Part shown: positions 1 to 6,195 of the stretch, one piece after another
Layout: the number at the start of each line of letters is the position of its first letter
Numbering within the stretch: the stretch's first letter is position 1
Assembly: GCA_934565615.1 (NCBI GenBank)
Contig: CAKTIH010000113.1
Span: 1-7,154 of the forward strand
Length of the DNA stretch: 7,154 bases
Source of the DNA: an uncultured Oscillospiraceae bacterium
GTDB lineage: Bacteria; Bacillota; Clostridia; Oscillospirales; Oscillospiraceae
Reading direction: 5' to 3'
Position numbers and translations under genes: made by a program
Notes under the pieces: model-generated
What the model was told of the DNA's origin: nothing
Databases searched by the model: none
The model's input: the letters and a program-made list of their open reading frames with translations, nothing else

Positions 1-1494
1 GAGCCGACCGAGGCCGCGCTCGTGAACTTCGGTGCAGCCAACGGGCAGATAAAACCGGAGCTTGAGAAGGAGCAGCCCCGCGTCGCCGAGGCCCCGTTTG
101 ACTCCGGGCGCAAGATGATGTCCACCGTCCATAAATGCGGCGATTCCTACATCCAGTACACCAAGGGCGCGCCCGACGAAGTTCTAAAGTGCTGCACGAG
201 CTATCTTGATAACGGCAAAATACTCCCGCTTACCGACGAAAAGCGTGAGGATATCCTCTCCATGAACCACGCCATGGCAGACCGCGCGCTGCGCGTTCTC
301 GCCGCGGCGGAGCGCCGCTGGGACGCTTTGCCTGAGGACTGCTCCCCTGCCAACTTAGAGCAAGAGCTGTGCTTTATCGGCCTTACCGGCATGATCGACC
401 CTGTCCGTCCGGAGGTCAAGGCCGCGATCGACGAATGCCGCCGCGCCGGTATCCGCCCCATCATGATAACCGGCGACCATAAGGACACCGCCGTTGCCAT
501 CGCGCGCGAGCTCGGCATTATTGACGATTCGTCGCAGGCCATCGAGGGGCGTGAACTCAACAGGCTCAGCGACGATGAGCTTGACGAAGTCATTGACAAA
601 TACAGCGTCTACGCCCGCGTCCAGCCCGAGCACAAGGTGCGCATTGTCTCCTCGTGGCGGCGCCGCGGCGCAATAACCGCCATGACCGGCGACGGCGTAA
701 ACGACGCGCCGTCGATAAAGTCCGCGGACATCGGTGTCGGCATGGGCATCACCGGCACGGACGTTACAAAGAACGTCGCGGACATGGTGCTCTCCGACGA
801 CAACTTTGCCACCATTGTCGACGCCGTCGGCGAGGGTCGGCGCATATACGACAACATCCGCAAGACAATTCAGTTCCTGCTGGCCTCGAACATGAGCGAG
901 GTCGTAGGCGTTTTCGCGGCGACACTCATGGGCTTCACGCTCTTAAACCCCGTGCACCTGCTGTTCATAAACCTGATAACCGACTGCTTCCCGGCGCTCG
1001 CCCTCGGTCTTGAGCGCGGCGAACCGGACATCATGGACCGCCCGCCGCGCAAGGCTTCAGACGGTATTTTTGCCGGAGGTCTCGGCGTCGACATAGCGTA
1101 CCAGGGTGTCCTGATCGCAGTGATCACGCTCGCGTCATATATAATAGGCCACTGCATGGAGGTCGGCCACTTCGCGTGGCCGCACGGCATCTCCGACGAC
1201 GGCATGACCATGGCCTTTCTCACAATGAACATGTGCGAGATATTCCACAGCTTCAACATGCGCTCCCAGCGCAGGAGCATATTTACGCTCCCCGGGCACA
1301 ACAAGCTCCTCTGGGGCGCGATGCTTGCGGCACTCGCGCTGACGACGATCGTCCTTGAAGTCCCGGTGATCGCCGCGGCCTTCGGCTTCACGCCCGTCGA
1401 CTGGAACGAATACGCCGTCGCCCTCTGCCTTGCCATTCTCGTGATACCGATAGTCGAGCTTGTGAAGCTCCTTCAGCGCCGCGCCGGGAAATGA
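1..1494 (+). CDS. P-type Ca2+-transporting ATPase (P2A/SERCA-like), C-terminal part, 5' end outside the window
   Basis: The reading frame is open from base 1, so the gene is cut by the left edge; the GTG at 22 is an internal codon. The product should be a membrane ion pump that uses ATP to export or sequester a cation. The visible part starts near the nucleotide-binding domain (PTEAAL, then KGAPDE at 163-180), runs through the hinge motifs DPVRPEV (397-417) and TGDH (469-480) and TGDGVNDAP (685-711), and ends with about six membrane segments (M5-M10). The phosphorylated Asp (DKTGT) and M4 lie upstream. Aligned by eye to SERCA, the Ca2+ ligands of M5 (Asn at 889-891, Glu at 898-900), M6 (Asn 970-972, Thr 979-981, Asp 982-984) and M8 (Glu 1237-1239) are all kept, which favours Ca2+ over Na+/K+ or heavy metals. 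Direct transport specificity cannot be proven here. It is followed by its own terminator and is probably not co-transcribed with the next gene. Confidence 0.95.
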   Translation, partial: EPTEAALVNFGAANGQIKPELEKEQPRVAEAPFDSGRKMMSTVHKCGDSYIQYTKGAPDEVLKCCTSYLDNGKILPLTDEKREDILSMNHAMADRALRVLAAAERRWDALPEDCSPANLEQELCFIGLTGMIDPVRPEVKAAIDECRRAGIRPIMITGDHKDTAVAIARELGIIDDSSQAIEGRELNRLSDDELDEVIDKYSVYARVQPEHKVRIVSSWRRRGAITAMTGDGVNDAPSIKSADIGVGMGITGTDVTKNVADMVLSDDNFATIVDAVGEGRRIYDNIRKTIQFLLASNMSEVVGVFAATLMGFTLLNPVHLLFINLITDCFPALALGLERGEPDIMDRPPRKASDGIFAGGLGVDIAYQGVLIAVITLASYIIGHCMEVGHFAWPHGISDDGMTMAFLTMNMCEIFHSFNMRSQRRSIFTLPGHNKLLWGAMLAALALTTIVLEVPVIAAAFGFTPVDWNEYAVALCLAILVIPIVELVKLLQRRAGK

Positions 1495-1506
1495 GCCGCA
1501 CAATAT

Positions 1507-1556
1507 ATAAATCGTCTGCACTGCCGATTTTGGCAATGCAGACGATTTATTATTTT
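1507..1556 (+). terminator. Intrinsic terminator of the P-type ATPase gene
   Basis: A 14-bp perfect outer stem (1507-1520 with 1537-1550; core AAATCGTCTGCA / TGCAGACGATTT) is continued, after one C/A mismatch, by a TGCC/GGCA inner stem with a short loop. It is followed by the T-rich run TTATTTT. It starts 13 nt after the ATPase stop codon and separates this gene from the regulator gene downstream. Confidence 0.85.
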
Positions 1557-1566
1557 CGGATAGGTA

Positions 1567-1595
1567 TTGACATACGCAGTCCGCACGATTATAAT
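1567..1595 (+). promoter_or_regulatory. Perfect-consensus sigma-A promoter for the TetR/ATC-hydrolase unit
   Basis: TTGACA (1567-1572) and TATAAT (1590-1595) match the housekeeping consensus at all 12 positions with exactly 17 bp between them. Transcription should begin at about 1602, some 38 nt before the TetR start codon. Such a strong promoter next to a repressor gene fits a gene that is normally held off by its own product. Confidence 0.88.
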
Positions 1596-1621
1596 TACAT
1601 CGTAATCGATTACAGTGTAAT
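1594..1621. promoter_or_regulatory. Tandem palindromic operator, probable TetR autoregulation site
   Basis: Two 13-bp palindromes of the form ATTAC-N3-GTAAT lie side by side: ATTACATCGTAAT (1594-1606) and ATTACAGTGTAAT (1609-1621), with centres 15 bp apart. The inner half-sites also form a perfect 12-bp palindrome, GTAATCGATTAC (1602-1613), so the whole 28-bp block is symmetric apart from two mismatched pairs. It overlaps the end of the -10 box and covers the expected transcription start, so bound protein should block initiation. Binding by the adjacent TetR protein is an inference from position and symmetry. Confidence 0.75.
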
Positions 1622-1639
1622 CACAAGAGAGGTGAACTG

Positions 1640-2266
1640 ATGGCGCTGAAGGATCATTCGCTGGACGATAAAATTACTGCCGCCGCAATGAAGGAATTTT
1701 CCGCCAAGGGCTACAACGGCGCGTCGCTGCGGAAGATAGCGGAGGGCGCGGGCGTCACCGTCGGCGCGATACAGACGCGCTATAAGTCTAAAGATGCGCT
1801 GTTCGCAGGTCTGCTGAAGCCGCTTCTGGACGATATAAGCGCGACGTTCCAAAGCGTCAAAGCGGACTACTATTCCGGTGCGGACGGCGACCTCGCAGCA
1901 CAGCTCAAGGTCTCGATGCAGCACGAGTCCAAGGCGATACTGCACCTTATCTTCGCGCATTATGACGAGGCGCTGCTCCTCTTCTGCCGCAGTGCGGGCA
2001 GCAGCATGGAGCATTACTTCGACACAGTTGTGAAGAGCAAGATCGACGAGAGTATAGCCTTCTTTCACAACGCGGGCTATGCAAGTGTTGATGAAAAGCT
2101 GCTGGGACTTCTTATCTCCGCGCAGTTTGATTCCTACCGCCGCATCGTCATTGACTGCCCCGACCGGGAGAGCGCCGAGAAATATATGAGTGCGCTGATG
2201 ACATATCACTTCGGCGGTTGGACGGCGCTGTTTGATTCGATAAAGAAAGCACAGGAGAATAATTGA
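1640..2266 (+). CDS. TetR/AcrR-family transcriptional regulator
   Basis: This 208-residue protein has the usual TetR length and layout. An N-terminal DNA-binding domain (about residues 10-57) contains the helix-turn-helix, with LRKIAEGAGVTVGAIQTRY around residues 30-48 and the typical KSKDAL after it. The rest (about 60-205) is an all-helical ligand-binding and dimerisation domain whose sequence does not identify a ligand. The ATG start is supported by GAGGTG at 1629-1634, 5 nt upstream. The gene sits directly behind a strong promoter with an overlapping palindromic operator, so negative autoregulation is likely. Its stop codon is 1 nt before the start of the ATC-hydrolase-like gene, so the two are almost certainly co-transcribed and the hydrolase-like gene is the most likely target. 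The inducer is unknown; a substrate of the neighbouring enzyme is a guess. Confidence 0.93.
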   Translation: MALKDHSLDDKITAAAMKEFSAKGYNGASLRKIAEGAGVTVGAIQTRYKSKDALFAGLLKPLLDDISATFQSVKADYYSGADGDLAAQLKVSMQHESKAILHLIFAHYDEALLLFCRSAGSSMEHYFDTVVKSKIDESIAFFHNAGYASVDEKLLGLLISAQFDSYRRIVIDCPDRESAEKYMSALMTYHFGGWTALFDSIKKAQENN

Positions 2267-2267
2267 G

Positions 2268-2894
2268 ATGAAATATAACGGCTTCTATTTCTGGATGTTC
2301 AAAGGCTCTATGAAAAAGGTCCTGGCGGAAAAGTACGGCAAGCAGTACGCTTCCGAGATCATGAAGAAGAGCAAGCGCGTTTACCGTGAGCTTGTGGAGC
2401 AGGCGGACGATATCGGCGACGATAACCCTATGGCGTATAATGAGCTGTTCGCACTCTCATTCGTCGCGCCCTATGTGGCAAGCGACAAGAAGATACCGCC
2501 CGAGACCGTGCAGGAAATGATGCGCCGTGCGCTCTACCACATCAAGTGGTACTTTGCGAAGACCGACCTCAACACTGCCAAGGGCAAGGCCGAGAACAAA
2601 AAGAGCGTCGTCAAATACGCCAAGTGGTACACGCCCGAAAAGGAAGCGCAGTACCCCACCTCCTTCAAGGTCGACTTTGTCGGTCAGCCCCATGAGGGCG
2701 CGTGCTACTACCGCATCACCCGCTGCCCGATCTGCGCGTATGCCGATAAGCTCGGTGTGCGTGAGCTGATGCCGCTCTTCTGTGAGCTGGACGAGGTCAT
2801 GATAACGCTCCAGCACGGCGTACTGCACCGCAAGCACACCCTCGCCGACGGCGGAGAATACTGCGACTATTACATAACCGGCAATAAGGAATAA
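2268..2894 (+). CDS. L-2-amino-thiazoline-4-carboxylic acid (ATC) hydrolase-family protein
   Basis: This 208-residue soluble protein has no signal peptide or membrane segment. I recognise the C-terminal half as the ATC hydrolase family (Pfam ATC_hydrolase type): YYRITRCPICAYADKLG at about residues 147-163 (Cys153 and Cys156), the ELMPLFCELD block at 166-175 (Cys172), and a closing GGEYCDYYI at 195-203. The founding pseudomonad enzyme opens the thiazoline ring of L-ATC to give N-carbamoyl-L-cysteine on the route to L-cysteine. Many anaerobe members are annotated only by similarity, so the substrate here is open. The N-terminal 100 residues are rich in Lys, Tyr and aromatic residues and have no motif I recognise. 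AGGAGA at 2253-2258, inside the end of the TetR gene, is the ribosome binding site 9 nt before the ATG. No carbamoyl-cysteine amidohydrolase gene is nearby, so the full cysteine pathway is not shown. Confidence 0.8.
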   Translation: MKYNGFYFWMFKGSMKKVLAEKYGKQYASEIMKKSKRVYRELVEQADDIGDDNPMAYNELFALSFVAPYVASDKKIPPETVQEMMRRALYHIKWYFAKTDLNTAKGKAENKKSVVKYAKWYTPEKEAQYPTSFKVDFVGQPHEGACYYRITRCPICAYADKLGVRELMPLFCELDEVMITLQHGVLHRKHTLADGGEYCDYYITGNKE

Positions 2895-2911
2895 GCTCAA
2901 TTGCAGCAGCA

Positions 2912-2955
2912 AAGCTTCAGCCCCACCGCATGTGTTTGCGGTGGGGCTGAAGCTT
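2912..2955. terminator. Bidirectional terminator between convergent genes
   Basis: A perfect 19-bp stem (2912-2930 with 2937-2955, AAGCTTCAGCCCCACCGCA on the left arm) encloses a 6-nt loop TGTGTT. It lies 17 nt after the stop of the ATC-hydrolase-like gene and 6 nt after the stop of the VanW gene on the opposite strand. The + strand tail (TTATTTAAT) is more T-rich than the - strand tail (CTTTGC), so it may work better for the + strand transcript. Confidence 0.85.
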
Positions 2956-2961
2956 ATTTAA

Positions 2962-4728
2962 TCAGTGCTGATAATAGGTGTCCATAGCGTAATTGCCGCT
3001 GCTGAGCTTGGCGTTTGTTATCTCATCGACGACGATGTTGCCGTCCGCGTCGATGACCTGACGGTGCGTCAACGTCCGGTAGCCGGTGCCGACATCGTCC
3101 TCAAAGCCATAGGTCTCGTGCGTGAGCTTTATGGTGTAGCCCTCGCGGTCGGGATAGGCGGGGTCGATGAACTTGTCAAAGTCGTACACCCAGCTATAGG
3201 AGCTGTCAAACTCGACGGGCATATAGTCGTCATCCTCAAGAGTACCCCATATCTCAAAGGTGAGGGTGCTCTCTTCGTTATTGAAGATGCCGACAAGCTT
3301 TATGGGGTAATTGCGGCTGTTCCTGAACTTAAAGTCGATGGATCGCCCGCCGCCCTCTGGGATAGTGACGGTCGCATCCGTGCCCATCTGCATGTAGTTT
3401 ACCGGGAAATAGTGGCATTCGCGCTCGACAGTCTCAAGGAAGGAGAAGAGCGTCGCGGCGTACAGAGTGCTCGACACCTGGCATGCGCCGCCGCCTACCT
3501 CGTCCTTGACGTCGCCGTCGACATAGGCGGGCGCGGGCAGGAAGCCGGCCTCTTCGGTGCGCTGGCCGACGACCTCGTTATATGAGAACTCATCGCCGGG
3601 GTACATTATCATGCCGTCGATCTTCGAGGTCGCAAGCTCAAGATTGCTGCGGCGGTTCTCGCCGGAGTTGGGGAACTTGGTCGTCATCGTGCCGAGCAGG
3701 TCGCGGTAAAGCTTGCCGCGCAGCTCGTCGCCGGTGACCTCCGGCCAGACGATGTCGAGCGGGATCTTGACCTCGTCGCCGGGGGCTGCGTCGTTCCAGA
3801 GTTTTTCGGCCTGACTGACGTCAAACTTGCAGCCGACTATTTCGTCCGTGACCTCGAACTTGCCGTCATCGGAATAGTAAGCATCGACCGGGTCATGCTC
3901 AAGCTCCTTGTGTATCGCGTCAAAGTCCGGGGCGCTGAGCTCCTTGGAGATCGTCGTATAACTGAGCTCCGTCTCGCCCTTTTCGAGCGCGGCAACTATG
4001 GCGGCTCTGAAGGCGTCCTTATCGAACTCTATCTGGTTCCAGCCCTTCTTCATCGTCATCTCGGCGGCCTTGGCGTCGACGGTGTACTCCTCCGTGCCCA
4101 TGTAATCGTTGACAGCAGTAATGCCGCCGCTGATGCAGGAGTCGATATACTCGTTTGAGATGTTCCGGCTTTCGGCGTTAATGTCGACCGTGCCGACAAA
4201 AGCCTTAATATAGGTGAAGAGGTTATCGATAATATTCGCGCTGTGGCCATAGGCGTGCGCTGCGCTGACGGCATCGTCAACGGAGAGCACCGCACCGGCC
4301 TTGACAGGGTCGACCTCGAAGCTCTGTCCGCCGAGCGTCGTCACCTTGAGCGGGGTGGACACGCGCGTCTCCCAGCCCTGCTGGGTGAGGGCGGCTCGCG
4401 TCTGCTCGGCATCGAGCTTGCCGACGGGGATGCTGCCGACATAGAGGTTCGGCAGGTTCGTGCTGCTCTGCGTGATCTCATAGCCCGCGAAAACTCCGCC
4501 GCCGATGATAACAAGCAGCAGGACGAGTATCAGCCACAGCGCCGTGCCGCCGCCCTTTTTCCGTTTCTTTTTCTTCGCCTTGGGCGCGCGCCGCTCAGGC
4601 TCGTAATCGCGGTCATCGTCGTACATATCCTCCGCGGGTGGAGCGTTGTTATACTCCCCGTCAAGCCCGACTCCGTTCATGTCAAATTCAAATTCATCAG
4701 CTTTGCTGCGCTTTTTATTTCTGCTCAT
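2962..4728 (-). CDS. Membrane-anchored VanW-domain cell-wall protein
   Basis: This 588-residue protein begins with a charged cytoplasmic tail (residues 1-61), acidic first (DDDRDYEPE) and then strongly basic (RRAPKAKKKKRKK). One transmembrane helix (about 63-85) follows, and the rest should lie outside the membrane. Residues about 90-335 resemble the putative peptidoglycan-binding repeats that usually precede VanW. The VanW domain (about 344-482) shows its hallmarks: PGDEFSYNEVVG (377-388), GGGACQVSSTLYAA (412-425, Cys416), ERECHYFPVNY (435-445, His439) and GTDATV (449-454). The tail (about 545-588) resembles a short G5-like beta region. VanW occurs in some vancomycin-resistance clusters, but its biochemical role is not established and nothing here implies resistance. 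The ATG start is supported by AGGAAGAGG at 4735-4743, 6 nt upstream. It has its own promoter and lies downstream of a sigma/anti-sigma operon on the same strand. Confidence 0.92.
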   Translation of the reverse strand: MSRNKKRSKADEFEFDMNGVGLDGEYNNAPPAEDMYDDDRDYEPERRAPKAKKKKRKKGGGTALWLILVLLLVIIGGGVFAGYEITQSSTNLPNLYVGSIPVGKLDAEQTRAALTQQGWETRVSTPLKVTTLGGQSFEVDPVKAGAVLSVDDAVSAAHAYGHSANIIDNLFTYIKAFVGTVDINAESRNISNEYIDSCISGGITAVNDYMGTEEYTVDAKAAEMTMKKGWNQIEFDKDAFRAAIVAALEKGETELSYTTISKELSAPDFDAIHKELEHDPVDAYYSDDGKFEVTDEIVGCKFDVSQAEKLWNDAAPGDEVKIPLDIVWPEVTGDELRGKLYRDLLGTMTTKFPNSGENRRSNLELATSKIDGMIMYPGDEFSYNEVVGQRTEEAGFLPAPAYVDGDVKDEVGGGACQVSSTLYAATLFSFLETVERECHYFPVNYMQMGTDATVTIPEGGGRSIDFKFRNSRNYPIKLVGIFNNEESTLTFEIWGTLEDDDYMPVEFDSSYSWVYDFDKFIDPAYPDREGYTIKLTHETYGFEDDVGTGYRTLTHRQVIDADGNIVVDEITNAKLSSGNYAMDTYYQH

Positions 4729-4766
4729 GTGCTGCCTCTTCCTGACGTATCTTTTTCTTGAGTCGT

Positions 4767-4795
4767 ATTATACCATCAGTTTCGGCCTTCATCAA
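4767..4795 (-). promoter_or_regulatory. Sigma-A type promoter of the VanW gene
   Basis: Read on the - strand, TTGATG (4795-4790) and TATAAT (4772-4767) are separated by 17 bp, with a perfect -10 box and 4 of 6 matches at -35. Transcription should start near 4760, about 32 nt before the VanW start codon. The VanW gene can therefore be expressed independently of the operon upstream, although read-through from that operon is not excluded. Confidence 0.7.
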
Positions 4796-4827
4796 GTAAA
4801 TTATACGGTGGGAAGAGACAAAACGGC

Positions 4828-5643
4828 TCATCCTCTGCCGAGGTCAAGATATCCTATTTCCTCGGAATAGTGGTCTTCATACGGCGGCTTGTCGCTCTCG
4901 CGTATCTCGAGGTTCTCTGCAATCTTCTCGAGCGTCTCCATGCTGTCCGTGCCGCAGACTTTAACAAGATAGCCGTGCTCAGGGTCGAACATGAAGATGT
5001 AGTTTACTGTTCCCCAGCTGCAAAAGTTTTTGCTCTCGGTATAGTCGGAGACTATTTCGACTATCTCCCAGCCGTCCCGGTTCTCCTGCTTTACTATTTC
5101 CGTTTTGCCGTTGAGCACGCCTTTGGAATTACCGGTGTTCACGTTGCTGGCAGTGATAAGATACGGCATTATATTGCCTTTGCCGTCATTGCAGAGGTAA
5201 TCTGTCCATTCGCCCCTGTAAACTCTGTGAGTCGCGGCGGACGGCAGCCAATTGGCCTTGAACTCCGGGCGATTATAGCTCTCATCGGGGCCGGTAAAGG
5301 TCAGCACCATCCCAGCATCCGGGAAATGCAGTGTCTTGTCGTTCACTACCTCGCCGTTTTTGTTTATCTCGGTTATGTGCCCGGAGACCACCTCGTCCTG
5401 ATCCTGCACATCCTGCAGATTCATGTTGTAGCGCACTATCGCACACGCAGCCGAGCCGAAGAAAACCGCTATCACCGCGGCAAGCAGCAGCGTGCGTACC
5501 CTCACGCTTCGGCGCGCGGGCTGAACGCCAATCTTTTTAAGCGTCTTGGCCTTTATGCGCGCAGCCAGCTCCGCGTCAGCTGTACCGAGCGTGACATTTT
5601 CCGGGCAGCAGTCGCTGCACAGTTCGGATATTTTAAGCTTCAT
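4828..5643 (-). CDS. Single-pass membrane protein with DUF4367-like extracytoplasmic domain, probable anti-sigma factor
   Basis: This protein has 271 residues from the ATG at 5643. That start is chosen because a purine-rich site (GAGGGGG, 5651-5657) lies 7 nt upstream; an in-frame TTG at 5697 would extend the protein into a segment with no support. The layout is a cytoplasmic N-terminus of about 48 residues ending in basic residues (PARRSVRVR), one transmembrane helix (about 50-70) and a large outer domain. Residues about 175-248, including YIFMFDPEHGYLVKVCGTDS and METLEKIAENLEI, look like the DUF4367 domain often found next to ECF sigma genes in Firmicutes. The start lies inside the end of the sigma gene (11-nt overlap), which implies translational coupling and near-equal amounts. 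The inferred role is to hold the sigma factor at the membrane through the N-terminal tail. No zinc-binding H-x3-C-x2-C motif of the ZAS family is present; only CSDCC at residues 9-13 is seen. Confidence 0.75.
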   Translation of the reverse strand: MKLKISELCSDCCPENVTLGTADAELAARIKAKTLKKIGVQPARRSVRVRTLLLAAVIAVFFGSAACAIVRYNMNLQDVQDQDEVVSGHITEINKNGEVVNDKTLHFPDAGMVLTFTGPDESYNRPEFKANWLPSAATHRVYRGEWTDYLCNDGKGNIMPYLITASNVNTGNSKGVLNGKTEIVKQENRDGWEIVEIVSDYTESKNFCSWGTVNYIFMFDPEHGYLVKVCGTDSMETLEKIAENLEIRESDKPPYEDHYSEEIGYLDLGRG

Positions 5644-6181
5644 TGCCGTACCCCCTCTCCTCAAGATAATATTTAAGTCTCTGCCTCCCTCGCGCAAGCT
5701 TTGTGCGCACGGTCGCGCCGTTCATGCCGAGCGCGGCGGCGATGTCCTCGGTCTTCTGATACAGGAAATAGTGCCGCTTGAATATCTCGCAGTCCGGTTC
5801 GCCGAGCGTGTCCACCGCCTCGCGTGCAAGCTCGCGCAGTTCCAGCGTCAGTACACCCTCCTCAGGACCGTTGGCAGTAATGTCGATAAAATCATCCTCA
5901 AGCGCGCTCTCAAGATGCTTTGACCGCAGCGCGCTCAGAGCCTTATTGCGTACCACAACAGCGAGGTAGCCCTTGAGCTTTCCCGGCTCGACGGCGTCGC
6001 GGTTATACCAGAGCGCGGCAAAGCAGTCGGACACAGCCTCTTCCACGTCCTCCGCCGGGAGCATCGGGCGCATCACGTTCGACGCGATGGCATAGACATA
6101 CGGCGTGTACAGCTCTATGATCTCCGACAGCGCCGCCGTGCTCCCGCGCTTGAGCTGCCGCAGCAGCTTGGTTTCATTCAC
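5633..6181 (-). CDS. ECF-subfamily RNA polymerase sigma factor
   Basis: This 182-residue protein has the size and two-domain layout of extracytoplasmic-function sigma factors. Region 2 spans about residues 20-86 (ELYTPYVYAIASNVM, then AEDVEEAVSDCFAALWYN, then GYLAVVVRNKALSALR), and region 4 about 117-170, with the helix-turn-helix KTEDIAAALGMNGATVRTKLARGRQRLK. Regions 1 and 3 are absent, as expected. It should direct RNA polymerase to a small set of promoters when released from its partner. The start codon is GTG at 6181, decided by GAGGTGA at 6189-6195, 7 nt upstream; the nearby ATG at 6177 is out of frame. It lies between a lipoprotein gene (12-nt gap) and a membrane protein gene (11-nt overlap), the typical place for a sigma factor with a membrane-bound regulator. 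The ECF group cannot be assigned by eye. Confidence 0.93.
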   Translation of the reverse strand: MNETKLLRQLKRGSTAALSEIIELYTPYVYAIASNVMRPMLPAEDVEEAVSDCFAALWYNRDAVEPGKLKGYLAVVVRNKALSALRSKHLESALEDDFIDITANGPEEGVLTLELRELAREAVDTLGEPDCEIFKRHYFLYQKTEDIAAALGMNGATVRTKLARGRQRLKYYLEERGYGNEA

Positions 6182-6188
6182 GTATGCG

Positions 6189-6195
6189 TCACCTC
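6189..6195 (-). promoter_or_regulatory. Ribosome binding site of the sigma gene, overlapping the lipoprotein stop codon
   Basis: On the - strand GAGGTGA lies 7 nt before the GTG start of the sigma gene, and it shares two bases with the TGA stop (6196-6194) of the lipoprotein gene. A ribosome finishing the lipoprotein would therefore sit on this site. This favours coupled translation and supports the GTG as the true start. Confidence 0.8.

Noticed and set aside
2965..3585. Long + strand open frame opposite the VanW gene (also 4243-4761)
   Set aside because: It lies antisense to a gene with clear domain motifs, its product shows no known family, and it has no convincing ribosome binding site. 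GC-rich codon bias gives such frames by chance.
4763..4785. Possible ECF-type promoter (GAAAC ... CGAC on the - strand) upstream of VanW
   Set aside because: The spacing is about 13 bp instead of the usual 16 or so, and the same DNA holds a much better sigma-A promoter. The motif is not repeated upstream of the lipoprotein gene.
4800..4805. A second perfect TATAAT on the - strand upstream of VanW
   Set aside because: No -35-like sequence is found 16 to 18 bp upstream, so it is probably chance in an AT-rich gap.
5605..5619. Zinc-binding anti-sigma (ZAS) motif suggested by CSDCC near the N-terminus of the membrane protein
   Set aside because: The His of the H-x3-C-x2-C motif is missing and the cysteine spacing differs, so the ZAS family cannot be claimed.
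4870..5676. A + strand open frame of 268 codons opposite the DUF4367-like gene
   Set aside because: It is the antisense shadow of a gene supported by operon context, a membrane segment and domain similarity. The antisense product has no recognisable features.
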